Source: Podospora bellae-mahoneyi (lineage: Eukaryota; Ascomycota; Sordariomycetes; Sordariales; Podosporaceae). From it: a DNA stretch of 64,000 nt. This document shows, in pieces, positions 22,779-34,732 of this stretch. Below the pieces are notes generated by a model. It searched no databases. It saw only the letters and a list, made by a program, of their open reading frames with translations, and was not told where the DNA came from. The stretch covers positions 2,108,001-2,172,000 of the forward strand of contig NC_085886.1 of NCBI RefSeq assembly GCF_035222275.1. Direction: 5' to 3'. The position numbers and the translations under genes were made by a program. Position 1 is the stretch's first letter. Each line of letters opens with the position of its first letter.

Positions 22779-23530
22779 GAGATGATGTGCAATGGATTCG
22801 ACTCACATTTTTTGTACGGCTTTTTGTCAACCAACCAGGCCACCCTCTTGTCCTTGTTAGGAGGACTATCCGGGCATCCTTTAACGAGTGGGGCATACCT
22901 TTGCCAGCCAGTTTGGAATCCGAATCGACTTGTTCGTCTTCGAGTTCTTCGGCCGCAACAAGCGATTGGCCGCGATGATCTCAACTTTGCATACATCCTT
23001 GCCTTTGGTCAATCTCGCAGAACTTGAGAAGCCCTATTGCCACCACCGCCGCCGACCACAGCCATTTTGTCACGGCATCACAGCGATCAAGAAAGGGGAT
23101 TTGACAGATTGTTCAACATGGCAGGTTGACGCCATGCTATTCGCCACAATATATTTATTGGCCTTTGCCTTTTGGCCCTGTGGTCTTCACCCCTGACCTG
23201 GAACGGTCTACCTATTCTACCAAATCTACCCACCCCCCGAAACCTTTCTCACAATGCTCAATATGATGATGCCTGGAGGGAGACAAGGGAAAAAGTTGAT
23301 ATTCTCCCAAACGCATGACAGGAAACAAAAGAGAAGAAAATGCCAAAAAAAAAAAATTTCGCTCACACACACACAACACACAGCAACCAGATTTGCCTCC
23401 CGTTGTTGAAACCCAGATAGACTGACTCCTCTACCTTTTTTACACTTTTCCCGATGCGATTTGACCCCTCCAACGCCCTACAAGAAAAAGCAAAGGAAAA
23501 GAAGAAAAAAGAGTTCATTCATTGAGTGAT
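22779..23530. other. 3'-3' interval between the EBS1-like gene and adenosine kinase
   Basis: About 750 bases. The first 250 continue open in the EBS1 frame to a TGA near 23025. Beyond that lie A/C-rich runs and a short CACACA stretch near 23365. No separate gene is seen. Confidence 0.5.
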
Positions 23531-24993
23531 CTACTGGCGGGAGTAGGTCTGCTTGGGGAAGGGGTAACTGGGAGGGGGGAGTTAGCTGAGGTCATTCTTT
23601 TGAGTGAGGAGGATTTGGTTTGGGGAAAGTAGGGCTAGGGGAATAAGGGGCAGCGGAAAGTATTCTTCAGTAGCAGCAGTAGTAGTCGTTGCGCTTTTGC
23701 TTTTGTGCTCGCAAAAATAACACAGACTGATCAACCGAACTTTTGTGTGCTCTTTTCCTTTGTGTAGGTTGTGCGATATGTAAGGGAAAGAGGGGGGAAC
23801 AACTTACGAAGGACCCAACTCCTGAATGCTCAGACGGGCCAACCACTGGCCCATGTTGACAGCCTCCTCAAGGGGGTGACCATCAACAATGCCAGCGCAG
23901 AAACCGCCAGCAAAAGCATCACCAGCACCGTTGGTGTCGTTGATGAGCTCCTTGGCGAGCTCGTGAACAGGGTACTCCTTGACCTCATCCTCACCCTGAA
24001 TGGCAACAACGGTAGGCTCGGTACCCTGAGTGATGATAGCCACACGCTTCCGCTGGGTGTTGAGCTTGGGCAGGTTGGCGAGCGCCTTGGCGATCTCCTT
24101 GACATCCGTCAAACCAAGCCCATGGCTCTCAGAGTACGCAGCCGCCTCGCCCTCATTACCAATGACATAATCCCAATACGGCGCCGAGGCATCGAGCGGC
24201 TCCTTGAAGAACTGGCAGATGAACGGGGCGGACAAGCTCAAGATGAACGGCTTGTTCTTCTCGGCCGCCTGCTTAGCCAGCTCCTGGATCGCGGGGGGGC
24301 AGACGGTGAAGTGGTACCCGCCGATGTAGTAGGCCTCTGCGTTCTCGACGAGAGCCCAGATATCTGGGCGCTTGAGGTGCTCGAGGTCGTAGTGGTTGGC
24401 GGCGCCGAGCTCGGTGACCATGGAGCGGTTGTGGCCCGTGATGACGACGCCGCAGCGGCCGGTGGGGATCTTGGGGTCTACGCGGTACTCGACCCGGAGG
24501 CCGACCTGCTTGACGGCATCGCGGAGGATGGCGGCGTACTTGTCGTCGCCGGCGCCGCCGAGGTAGACGACAGAGTTGGGCGGGAGGATGTACTGGGCTC
24601 CGCGGGCGGTGTTTTGAGCGGCGCCGCCGGCGATGAGCTTGGCGTCGTAGTTGTTGAGGAGGTCCTCGTAGATGGGGAGGTGCTTCTCCTCGGCGAGAAT
24701 GGCGTCGTTGGGCTTGAGGCCGTATTTTTCGAGGAGGGCCTCGTCGCCAAAGGCTTGGATATCTGGGGGGGTTAGTTAGCATAGGTGTACTCGGGAATAA
24801 ATTGTAGATATCATATATTGCGGAAGAAGCGGGGGAGGTTGACCGCCCTTGCCCCCGGGAAGGTCGGCCCCGTGGAATGGAAGCTCCCAGACCAAAATTA
24901 TGAGCTCAAAAACACAACACCAATGAAAATCGCAACCTTACCAAGGAGAGGGTTCTCCAAGCAGAGCAGTCTGTAGTCCTTGGTGGCGGCCAT
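23531..24993 (-). CDS. ado1: Adenosine kinase
   Basis: Three exons on the minus strand, 24993-24942, 24762-23808 and 23567-23531, joined in phases 1 and 2; product 347 residues, the normal length. It is a PfkB/ribokinase-fold enzyme that phosphorylates adenosine to AMP and so removes the adenosine released by the methyl cycle. Visible features: LLCLENPLLDIQA at the start, AGGAAQNTARGAQYIL (the family's small substrate-binding glycines), GHNRSMVTELGAANHY, and the C-terminal catalytic NDTNGAGDAFAGGF with the base Asp near residue 307. The last exon is just YPFPKQTYSRQ, the classic C-terminus. Codons end in C or G throughout, typical of a highly expressed gene, which is why long stop-free frames appear on the opposite strand. 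Confidence 0.97.
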
Positions 24994-25838
24994 TGTGATG
25001 TATGGGCGGTGTGTGTGGTGAAGGAGGTGTGTGGAAGTTCAGGAAAGAATTTGTGCCCCTCTGTTGGATGGAAGTTGGACGGCAGCTTTACAACCCAGAA
25101 GGCGGGGCAATAATAAACAGGTGGGGTTGAACCGGTGCCGCCATCGGACTTTTTACTGAACCCCCGCGAACCCCTGTCAGCCCGGAGTATGAAATCTTGG
25201 CAGAGGGCCGAAGGGCTGAATATGTCGCCGATCTTATTCGGTGCATGTTACGGAGAAGTGACTTTCTGGAAGGGTTGCTGGTGGCTGACAATGACGGTGC
25301 TTAGCATTGTGGTTGTTGTGAGGCCGAGAAAGCTCTCCAAAGCTTGTCCCTAGCATCCATCACCCATCTACTAGCACAGGACAACCACGAAGACAACTGA
25401 CGTCAGGAGGAGAAGGCAGAGCGTCGTTCACTCATATCGTATTCACCCTCGAATAGATAGAGGGGGTATCATCACCGCAACTAAGGTAATCACCCGGCCA
25501 AGTACATCAATGCCCAGTCACGACTCGAACAGGGAGGAGGCTCTCTCCGCTCGCGTTTGCCCCGAAGTGAAGTGTTTCCTTGATTCCCGAGTTCCCCTGA
25601 TGCATTGCCGACCTGACCTGACCTGACCTGACCTGACCTCTTCCCCCTGACCAGATAACTTTTCAACAAGCTTTCGTGCCGACCGTCTTTTGGGAATCCT
25701 TTTATTTCATTTACGGCCATGATGCTTGCAGAAAAAGCAAGTTCCCCGTCCGATTCGGCAGTCCCGTAACTACAAAGCAACAAAGACCAATGCAATCCGT
25801 TGAACCCCTTGCCCAGATGTAGAACCGAGAAACCCCCC
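24994..25838. other. Promoter of adenosine kinase and 3' flank of the uL2 gene
   Basis: About 845 bases between two minus-strand genes. It contains the pentanucleotide ACCTG repeat at 25610-25638. No gene is seen. Confidence 0.5.
25610..25638. repeat. (ACCTG)n pentanucleotide repeat
   Basis: About six ACCTG units in direct succession, roughly 200 bases downstream of the uL2 stop codon. Confidence 0.85.
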
Positions 25839-26846
25839 TTACTCCTTCGTCTTCTGGGTACCACGCAGCAGACCCGTTCTGCGGGCAGCAATGAGACCCG
25901 CCTTTTGACCCTGGGCGGCGTATCTGGAAATGGTAGACGCCTTACCGATATGCTGGTGGTTACCCTGTACAAGTGTGTCAGCTCTGCGATACAAACCATG
26001 TGGGTAGTCAGAATGGCACTTACACCACCGTGAGGATGGTCGACGGGGTTCATGGCAACACCACGAGTCTTGGGCCATCTGTTGCGCTTGACAGCGAACT
26101 TGTGCTTGGCACGAGAAGCCTTGAGGAGGGGCTTGTCGGTTCTGCCACCACCAGCAACGATACCGATCATGCCGCGAGCGCTGGAGCTGACGACCTTCTT
26201 GGCGCCGGAGGGGAGCTTGATGCGGGTCTTGCCCTCATCGGGGTTGTGGCCGACAACGGTGATGTAGTTGCCGGAGGTGCGGCCGAGCGCACCACGGTCA
26301 CCGACCTTCTCCTCGACGTTGGAGACGACGGTACCCTCGGGGACGGAAGCGAGGGGGAGGACGTTGCCGATGGTAAGAGCGGCGTTCTTGCCGGCGTAGA
26401 TGAACTGGCCGGTGTACATGCCTTCGTTGGCAATGAAGGTCTCGGTGACCTTCTTGAACTTATAGGGCGAGTTGAACTGAACGCGGGCGAGGGGAGCACC
26501 ACGGCCGGGGTCGTGGATGATCTCCTTCACGATACCGCGAACGTAGCCATGACGTTCGGCGAAATCGAGAGATCTGAACTTGGCGGGGGCCTTGTTCAGG
26601 CGGGTGTTGGCAGTGAAGATACTGCCGCGACCCTTACGCTGGTTGCGGATCTGAAGTCGAACGAAAAGCAACGGTTAGCCGCCATTTCCAATTTCCCAAG
26701 ATGTTCCCCAACTCTCGATGCTGCCATCAATTTTCTAATCGGTCGGTCGGCGCAACAACTCGCTTTCTCGGTGCCGAATCGAATCTCGTGGTGTATCGAA
26801 AAGTGGTTGGAATTGAAGCTGAGGTAGTACTTACGACGCGTCCCAT
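25839..26846 (-). CDS. rpl2: 60S ribosomal protein uL2 (yeast Rpl2, human RPL8)
   Basis: Three exons on the minus strand, 26846-26835, 26650-26024 and 25964-25839; product 254 residues, exactly the yeast length. The first coding exon has only four codons (MGRV), then a 184-base intron, an arrangement common in fungal ribosomal protein genes. Diagnostic segments include [52 protein letters not shown] and [13 protein letters not shown] joined across the second intron to [11 protein letters not shown]. The His in HPHGGGNHQH lies at the peptidyl-transferase neighbourhood of the large subunit. The C-terminus is [12 protein letters not shown]. Confidence 0.98.
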
Positions 26847-28985
26847 CTTGCCCTGCCTACCTTGGTGATGTGAAAGGGACGGGATTGACTCGGTGGTTGA
26901 GAAAGGCAGAGGTTGCGACTCGAGAATGTCTAGATCAGTGAAGCGATATTTTTGCCAAATTTCTGTGTGGACTGGCCCTGTGCCACAATTGGTTCGCTGT
27001 GGCTGTGGGGTGCCCTAACGCGGGGAGCTGTGTGGCTGCCAGCACTTGAGCCACTCAGCTGCCGAGTTTGGCGACCCACTCTGTCAGTTCGCTGACGTAA
27101 AGCTGGCTTCTTTATGCCAAGCGGGAGCTCTGTCTTTTAACTTCAGACGATGAATTCGAGATGCAAGGTCTCAACAATCAAGCTGCAAAACTTATAGCAT
27201 ATCGAGTTTGATATCTCGTATTTTCACTTGCAAGATTGTACCATCATTCAGCCACTTCAAATTTCTTGAACAAAGCATCCCCCTCTTCCAATGTGCCCAT
27301 GGCAGGACCCCATTCTCGTCTCACTCTTTTGATTGATAGACAAGCGAGCCCAGAGCACCTACAGTGTCAGATACCAGCAGTTGGTGTCATATTCGCACAG
27401 TACGTGCAGTGCCTCCAAGATGGGGCGAGTGCCGCCGACCGTGATCTCCCATCATCGTCGTCTCATCTCCAGAACGCCCAACATCATCAAAATGACAGCA
27501 CAAACACGCAGGGAATCATCAGCACGACTGCTGACTTAACTTACACACTATTCATGGATTGCTTTGCATTCCTTCTGTCGTCACATTCATGGTTTCACTT
27601 TTACTCAATGCTAACGGCGCTGTAGGTGCAAGATATATTTTGCCATGAAAAGAGCCAACAGTTTGGCTGTTGCGCGCATTTCTGTCGAATCGCCATGTTT
27701 TTTTTTCCGGGGGTGAGCATATTGCTACTCCATGGGTTTTGATGTGTGGGACCGGCTGCCAGTGAGAGAGCTGCGGCGCGTTTTATGTCAATCAACCACG
27801 ATCAAGCGATCGAAGAGTGCAGCCCGATCCGTGGTGATGGAGACCACTCTCACATTCACCAAACCAAACGCGGACTCCTCCGCAACCCGGCAGATTGGCT
27901 GCAAGCCAACTCACTCGAGGTTTCTGCAAGGCTAGTCTTATGTACAAGACTCTGGTCGAACCAGAAAGCCAGTGTGGGATGGCTTATCAGCGTTCTGTCA
28001 TATCCTGTTTCCTTTCTGATGACCAGTTATGCCTTCATTGCTGTTTCCCGTGATTTTTGAAAAAGCTATTCGACGGTTTGGAATACGCAAAGTTGCTGGT
28101 CTTGAAGGTGGGGGTCCCTTCGTTGGCTGTTCGCCGTCTCATGAGGAAGAGGACACCGTCTGGGGAGGGTGCTGGGTGATAAAACACTGGAAGCTGATCT
28201 GAGCATATCGCGGTTGGAGAAGCTGGCATTGGTTGGGCCACAACACCAAGGGTTGAAGCGGAATGTGAGGAGCGGGTCATTTGGACAAGCTTCCAGGGCG
28301 AGCGAGCCCTTTTGGGCATTGTCGAAACCCACCGTTACCCGCTGCCGGCCGGGTGTACAAGTCAACCCCTTGACCATAACATCAACACACGCAGCCAATG
28401 GCTACCTCGGACATCACACAGACCAGCCATCCAGCCTCGTGCCTCACGGGTAGGGCACAATGAGCGGTCAATGAAAAACCTCATCGTCACAAATCGTCTT
28501 CGGTTGGATGGAGGGTATCGTCAGTAAGAGACTCTTGGTGGCTTTCTGGGCACTGTTCAGGACAAGTAGAATGATGGTGATGGAAGGTGGTGATGGAAGC
28601 GAGACTGGCTCGTGCCATGAGCTTCAAGCAGGCAGACCGAGGGATGTGGACAAACCGGGCCTGTGCTTGCCACGGCAAGACAACCTGAAGAGGAGAATGC
28701 AAGATATATTAGCTTGTCTGGGAGCAAGAGGCCCAGAGGTAACCTTTAGTTTTAAGTTAGCCAACCTATCATGTTCTTTGGGCTCTTGGTGAAAGTAGCA
28801 AGGTAGGCTGGGAGGGCCCTGGCCATTATCGCTCGGCCGGTACGTAATTTCTTGCAGCCGATCGACCTTCCTCCATCTTTCTCTCCTACAACCTCCACAC
28901 CTGTCTCTCGACTGGCGCTTGCTGCCACCGTCCACCCACCTCAGCAAACGCCCATTGACCGACAATAGCGTTCACGCTCAACAAA
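26847..28985. other. 2.1-kb divergent intergenic region (uL2 / WHIM gene)
   Basis: Start codons face outward at both ends. No repeat longer than a short run is present and the open frames do not resemble proteins. The 100 bases on the left are probably the uL2 leader; C/T-rich sequence from about 28855 probably leads into the WHIM gene. Confidence 0.5.
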
Positions 28986-31166
28986 ATGGCCGACGACGAT
29001 TCTTCAGATCTCTCGTCTATTTCATCGCTATCGGCGCCTCCTAGTGACGATGAGTCTGGTCTCGAATTGACCAAGGAAAAGGGCATTTTGAAGTTCTTCC
29101 ACAAGATCGACCGCAACCCTGCCTTGGAGCCCAAGGAGAAGACACCGCCCCGACCCAAGAGAGAGCCATCGCCACCACACGAATATGTGCTAGCTGACAA
29201 CCCCGACATCGCTGTACGTATTTCTGGCATCATTCGCGTCATTGAAGCGTTGCGACGCGAAAGATCGCGCACAGCGTGCCCCCCCGCGAGGGCTAGATAG
29301 CTGTCCCGCGGCAGCTATGTGGGGGACCAAGCTGACTTTTTTGTGTGCTAACAGTTTATCGTAATGTTCCGCGCCCGATTCGCCGAAGCTTTCCCCAAAA
29401 GTCTGGCGAACTTTGGACCGCAAGAGCTGGAGCGCGATGTCGTCGATTCTGTTCCTGGCGAGCGCGTCGAGCACTTTTTGTGCGCCGTCTTGGGGCTTTT
29501 GCTGAACAGGAAGCAGGATGTCAAGTACGTCATTTCCAAGCTGCGGAGGCTATCGAAAACTACTTGATCTGAACCAACCGCTGATTCCATCCGGTGCATA
29601 GGCCTGGCCATTACAATCGCGCGTTGGAGGAGGCTGTTCAGTCGCACAAGGGACAGTGGGCGAGGGATTGGGAGAGCCGAAACCCGCTTTCTGGGGGTGC
29701 CACGTTTGCGTCCATGACGCCAGTCCAACGGGTATGGTCTAGCTCTGAAGTCTGCAGTGATCTGTTTATTTTGCTAATCTCTCTCGCCATTGTAATTGCA
29801 GCTCACCTTGTTGCGCACGCTTATTCAATGGTCGCTCGCCTCCTCCGATGCGATCAAGTCAATGATCAACCAGCAATACAAGAACCGACACGAAGATGAT
29901 CGCAACATTCCTCTCAGCGTTCAGGTGTGGGGCGGAGACGGTGACAAGCGCCGGTACTTCTTAATTGAGGGCAACGACGACACCTCCTTCCGTGTGTACA
30001 GGGAGAGCAATCCAGCCGGTGTTCACCGGACCTGGTGGAGCGTTGCTGGCAGCATTGAGGAGCTTCAGGCTCTAGCCAACAAGTTGGAGACTCAGGATGG
30101 AGGGCCCAAGGCTAGGCAGTTCGCAAAGAACATTCTCAATGCGATTCCTAGATTTGAGGCTACCGAGGAGAAGAGGAGACGCAGGGAGTATCGCCAGATG
30201 CAGAAGGAACGGTTCAGGCGGCCGGAGCCTGGTTTCTCTCTCTATGAGGGCCGCACCAGAGGCAAGAGGATGAAGTACACATATTCCGACGACGAGGCCG
30301 AGTTTCTTACCGATTCCACCAACCGCCGATCTACTCGCAACACACGAAACCACACACCGGCCGAGCCAAGTGGTCCAGTCACTACTGCGAGCGGGCGCCA
30401 GATTAGAGCCCCTACGAGACTCAACGCAGAGAAATCCAGCGAAGCTCCGAGCGCGGCTACTAGTGTTCAGGGCGATGACACAGAGAACAAGGAGAATGAG
30501 CTTGGGCCAAGGGGACGCCCTAGACGCTCTGCTGCTGTCAATCACGGTACAAACGGCTGGGCCGCCAGCAAAAAGAGAAAGAGCGAGGAGTTCGAGTCGG
30601 ATGCGTCAGACGGAAGCGAGCCTGATTTTGGGGATGACGAAGAGGAGGAGGCCGACATCCCAGACGAGTCTGAAGACGAGGAGGAATTCGAGGAGGATTC
30701 GCCCATGGACGAGGATTTGGAGGATCAGGCCGAACCCGGCAGCAAAATCTTCAAATTCCCGATCCGAGTTGCGTTTGATGAGAACAACAAGGTGCGGCAA
30801 ATTCCTGGCCCGCCCGTGGTTGTTTCACCAAAGAACGCCAGGGCTGCAGCTCGCAGGAATGTGGTTGTGAGTGAGAGCTCCGAGTCGACTGGCGCAGAGG
30901 ATGAGCCAGAGGAGCCAGAGCCACCGGCCGCTGAGGAGATTATCGCCGTCCCAGCCAAACGCGCCTCGACACCTCAGACCCAAACGGAGACTAATGTTGA
31001 CAAGTCTGGCGAGAAGGAGGTTAAGACTACGGATGAGGTTATGGCTCCTCCCACGCCCTCGAGCGGGCCAGCCACGGCTTTAGCTTTCCGGGGCAGTCCA
31101 GAGAAGCCAGTGCAGCCGCCAATGGCTGCGGCGCAGGCTGTACCAGCCGTGGGCGACATCGAGTAA
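28986..31166 (+). CDS. DDT/WHIM-domain chromatin-remodelling accessory protein
   Basis: Four exons, 28986-29213, 29355-29524, 29602-29731 and 29802-31166; product 630 residues. After an acidic/Ser start (MADDDSSDLSSISSL), residues ~77-175 form a helical DDT-like domain (FIVMFRARFAEAFPKSLANF, ERVEHFLCAVLGLLLNRKQD). WHIM1-like LTLLRTLIQWSLASSDAIKS follows, then WHIM2-like DKRRYFLIEGNDDTSFRVYR ending in WWSVAGSIEELQALANKLE. The C-terminal half is disordered, with basic RTRGKRMKYTYSDDEAEF and long acidic Asp/Glu runs. DDT-WHIM modules bind ISWI-type remodellers and linker DNA (Acf1, RSF1, Ioc proteins); a nuclear accessory role is inferred. The exact orthologue is not identified. Confidence 0.82.
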
Positions 31167-31695
31167 GGCGACGTCATCAAGGAGGCCGGCTGGTGAACTT
31201 GGGGGGTTTTGGGAGATTATTTATTACGGTATGACGGTGTATGCTGCTCCTGAGGCGGGAGAAAAAGGAGAAGGCGTTTGGTAGATGAAATCGTTTGGGA
31301 CTGTGATCGCCTGTTATTGGAGGTCTTTTCAAGGAAGCCGGCTCAGCTGTTTTATTTATTTCAGACCGTTTATGTCATACAGTCGGGCAGGCAGCGGGGT
31401 TGCTGGGTCAAAAAGCATGTTATTATGGAGGAAGAGCTTGGTGTTGGGGGGAGGGTTGAGTATGCTGATTAGCTGTTTTTATGTTCTACGAACTGCATGG
31501 CTATTCTTGTTAGGAAGAGAAAGAACACTGAGAACATGTAGCTTCACAACATGAAATAACTGTTGAACTCTTTGATTTTGCGTCGCAAGATAACTGATAT
31601 CCATATTCCGTGCAATGCCGTGTGTTGTACGCCTATGTCATTATTATATATGAAAACCTCTCCCCTTTCTTTCTCACATGGTGTCATTCACCCTT
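31167..31695. other. 3'-3' interval between the WHIM gene and the DUF1770 gene
   Basis: About 530 bases of mixed, partly T-rich sequence holding the two 3' UTRs. No gene or repeat is seen. Confidence 0.55.
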
Positions 31696-32261
31696 CTATC
31701 TCCTCTTATACCCCCTCTCCCCGGGAATCGGCCAGTTATTCACACCCCACCACCACCGCCTCACCCGCGCACCCAGGCTCTGCCCACTGAGCTGGGCATT
31801 TCTGTTCCAATGCTGCCAACCGCAAATCGCGAGGTTGTAAGCAACGCCTTGAACGAGAGGCATGATCATCTATTTTGTCCCCCATTAGCCCCACTCCCCC
31901 CTACCGTCTGTTCCCCCCGACTGGAGCTCACCTGATCCCTCGCCGTGATTAGAGCGATCTTCCACCAGGTGTCCGCGTTTTTGATGCTGGCGAGGTAGGA
32001 CTGTTCAAACCTGAGGTCGGGGAGCGGGGGGAGGTGATGGCGGGAGACGGGTTTTATTTTGCGGGAAGAGGATTGGGGGTAGTCTTCATCGTCGTCGGAG
32101 AGGTCGGATAGGTCGGTTTCGGGGTCTGATGTTGAGATGTGGACGGGAGTCTTTTTGGAGGCGGCGGTGGATGGGTTGGTGTCGTGGGCGGCGGAAGGGG
32201 AGGGGTTGATGTGCGAGGTTTGGAGGGTTTCGGCTACCTGGAGGGGGAGGGAGTCTGCCAT
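31696..32261 (-). CDS. DUF1770 family protein
   Basis: Two exons on the minus strand, 32261-31932 and 31869-31696, joined in phase 0 by a 62-base GTGAGC...ATAG intron; product 167 residues. Start MADSLPLQVAETLQTSHINP. The middle has an acidic DLSDLSDDDEDY patch, then the conserved LPDLRFEQSYLASIKNADTW and a WKIALITARDQ segment. The second exon gives MPLVQGVAYNLAICGWQHWN and RVRRWWWGVNNWPIP, a Trp-rich tail with a hydrophobic stretch that could touch a membrane. I recognise this as the fungal DUF1770 family from memory; its function is unknown. The chosen intron is the one that restores the family's hydrophobic/Trp-rich end. Confidence 0.8.
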
Positions 32262-33103
32262 GGTGAACAACAATGGACGTGTGTGAGGGAAGAAAGGGAG
32301 CTTGTTTGTGATAGTGGGGGGTGGCGGTGGTTCATTGATTGGGAGACGGGACTACACTATGGATGGGGGAAGTTGCATCATAATACTAAGGTGGTCATAG
32401 CTTTGTTCCACTTGTTGGTAGTTAAGTGGATTAGTGCTTAGTGTAGTAGTAATGCTAGGTTGTCTAAGGGTCAGCCGGAAAGAAGGCTGACAGGATGTGG
32501 CTGAGGCTCTTCTTGATGAGTCTTCAAGACACGTGGAAGTCTTCTGGAATCGATAGCTGTGACGATGGTGAAGAAGCTTGGTTAGAGCCAAACAGTTCCC
32601 TGGTGTGCAGTGTCAGACAGACCGTCCAGAGTCACAATCCCAGGTTTTCTGTATGATACAGCGTCAGCAGTGTCAGAGCATGTAACAGCTGCAAATGCCC
32701 CACACCCAATCAGGGTAATCGGGCTGACCGCCCAATGATGACTCGCAGTCAGGCAACACTTATGGGGTCAGGAGCGCCACTGCTGGCTCCAATGTGCCAG
32801 GTCTTAAAAAGCCATAAAAGCCTTTTTTACAGGCTTTCCCTCGCCCTGCGAAACCCCTCCCTGACGAGTTGGCCAACCCCACCACCAATTTTTTGAGATT
32901 TCCCTGCCCCCAAGAAACCAACACCAAAAAATCAAAGAAACCCAAACCCCGCTCGCTTTCCCACAACCCCTTGCGGAGAAGGAGTTTGCGCGGCGAGTCT
33001 CTTCTTCTTCCCCTTCTCTTTTTCCAGTCTCTTTTTTTCTTCTCCTTCTTGTTCGACAGCACTTTAACGGGTTTTGATTCGCTTGAGTCGTTAATTGTTC
33101 AAC
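32262..33103. promoter_or_regulatory. Divergent promoter of the DUF1770 and eRF1 genes
   Basis: An 842-base interval. The last ~270 bases before eRF1 are rich in C and T with a CTTCTTCTTCCCC block, like other leaders here. No specific site is claimed. Confidence 0.55.
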
Positions 33104-34732
33104 ATGAGCGACCCCAACGCCAACGAGGCGGAGAAGAACGTGAGCACATCTACCTCTCTCCTTCCTAACCTTGCCCAACCCTGTCTCTCGGCCGGTTCCG
33201 TTGGGGCGCGCCATTTTTCGCTTCTTCTTTGGGTCTGGTTTACTGATGCCGTATCATGATGAATAGATTGAGATATGGAAGGTGAAGAAGTTGATTAAGC
33301 GCCTGGAGGCCGCTCGCGGCAATGGCACCAGCATGATCTCCCTCATTATTCGTACGTGCTCACTGCTCTCTCTTCGCACATTACCGTGTGCCCAGCCGGG
33401 CCTGGTGTGGCTGCCCGCCCGCCAATGCCTTAGCCGAACCCAATGCCACCAAGCAACATGTGACTGACTTTCTTGATAGCTCCCAAGGATCAGATTTCCC
33501 GTGCGGCCAAGATGTTGGCTGAAGAATACGTATGTCTTTTCTGACCCTCCCTCGCACCTTGATGGCCTCGGGAAAGCTAACGCGTGGTGTCACAGGGTAC
33601 CGCCTCCAACATCAAGTCCCGTGTCAATCGTCAGTCTGTCTTGTCGGCCATTACCTCTACCCAGCAGCGTCTCAAGCTGTACAACAAGGTCCCTCCCAAT
33701 GGCCTCGTCGTCTACTGCGGTGAAATCTTGACCTCGGAAGGCAAGGAACGCAAGGTCAATATCGATTTCGAGCCCTTCAAGCCTATCAACACTTCGCTCT
33801 ACCTCTGTGACAACAAGTTCCATACCGAGGCGCTTGCTGAGCTTCTTGAGTCTGATCAGAAGTTCGGTTTCATTGTCATGGACGGTAACGGAGCTCTGTT
33901 CGGCACCCTGAGTGGAAACACCCGTGACATTGTTCACAAGTTCTCGGTCGATCTTCCCAAGAAGCACGGTCGTGGTGGTCAGTCCGCTCTGCGTTTCGCC
34001 CGTCTCAGAGAGGAAAAGCGTCACAACTATGTGCGCAAGGTTGCCGAGTTGGCCGTCCAGAACTTCATCACCAATGACAAGGTCAACGTTATGGGTATTG
34101 TGCTTGCTGGTTCTGCCGATTTCAAGAACGATCTCAACGCCTCCGACATGTTCGATCAGCGTCTTGCCACCAAGGTCATCAAGGTTGTTGATGTGTCTTA
34201 TGGTGGTGAGAACGGGTTCAACCAGGCCATCGAGTTGGCTTCTGAGACCCTCGGCAACGTCAAGTTCATTCAGGAGAAGAAGCTCATCGGCAAGTACTTT
34301 GAGGAAATCAGCCAGGATACCGGCCGTATCTGCTACGGTGTCGAGGATACCCTCAAGGCTTTGGAGCTCGGTGCTGTCGAGACTTTGATTGTCTTTGAGA
34401 ACCTCGAGGTCACGCGCTGGGTCCTAAAGGACAGCAATGGTGCCGAGATTATCATTCATTCTACTAAGCAGCAGGATGCGGCTAACCGGGACCGGTTCAT
34501 GGACAAGGAGACTGGCCAGGAGATGGAAGTTGTCTCCCAGGAGTCTTTCCTCGAGTGGATCGCCGAGCACTACAAGGATTTTGGTACCACTCTCGAGTTC
34601 GTTTCGGACAGGTCGACTGAGGGCAACCAGTTCGTCAAGGGCTTTGGCGGTATCGGTGGTATCCTCCGGTACAAGGTCAACTTTGAGCAGTTGAACGAAG
34701 TGGATGACGATGATGAGTACTACGACGATTGA
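33104..34732 (+). CDS. sup45: Eukaryotic translation termination factor eRF1
   Basis: Four exons, 33104-33139, 33267-33351, 33480-33529 and 33596-34732; product 435 residues. Domain 1 shows the stop-codon-reading TASNIKS motif (NIKS at ~62-65) and YLCDNKF (the YxCxxxF motif). Domain 2 carries the GGQ motif in [13 protein letters not shown] (GGQ ~184-186), which triggers peptidyl-tRNA hydrolysis. Domain 3 binds eRF3 and ends in the acidic [11 protein letters not shown]. eRF1 recognises all three stop codons in the cytosolic ribosome. Strong C-ending codon bias indicates high expression. Its own stop is UGA in the context GAU UGA CAG UUU, and the frame stays open for 71 more codons to TAA at 34946-34948 (see findings). 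Confidence 0.98.

Noticed and set aside
23771-24775. 334-codon open frame opposite adenosine kinase
   Set aside because: Same codon-bias shadow effect; the minus-strand kinase model is complete and convincing.
25973-26827. 284-codon open frame opposite ribosomal protein uL2
   Set aside because: Antisense shadow that also crosses both uL2 introns.
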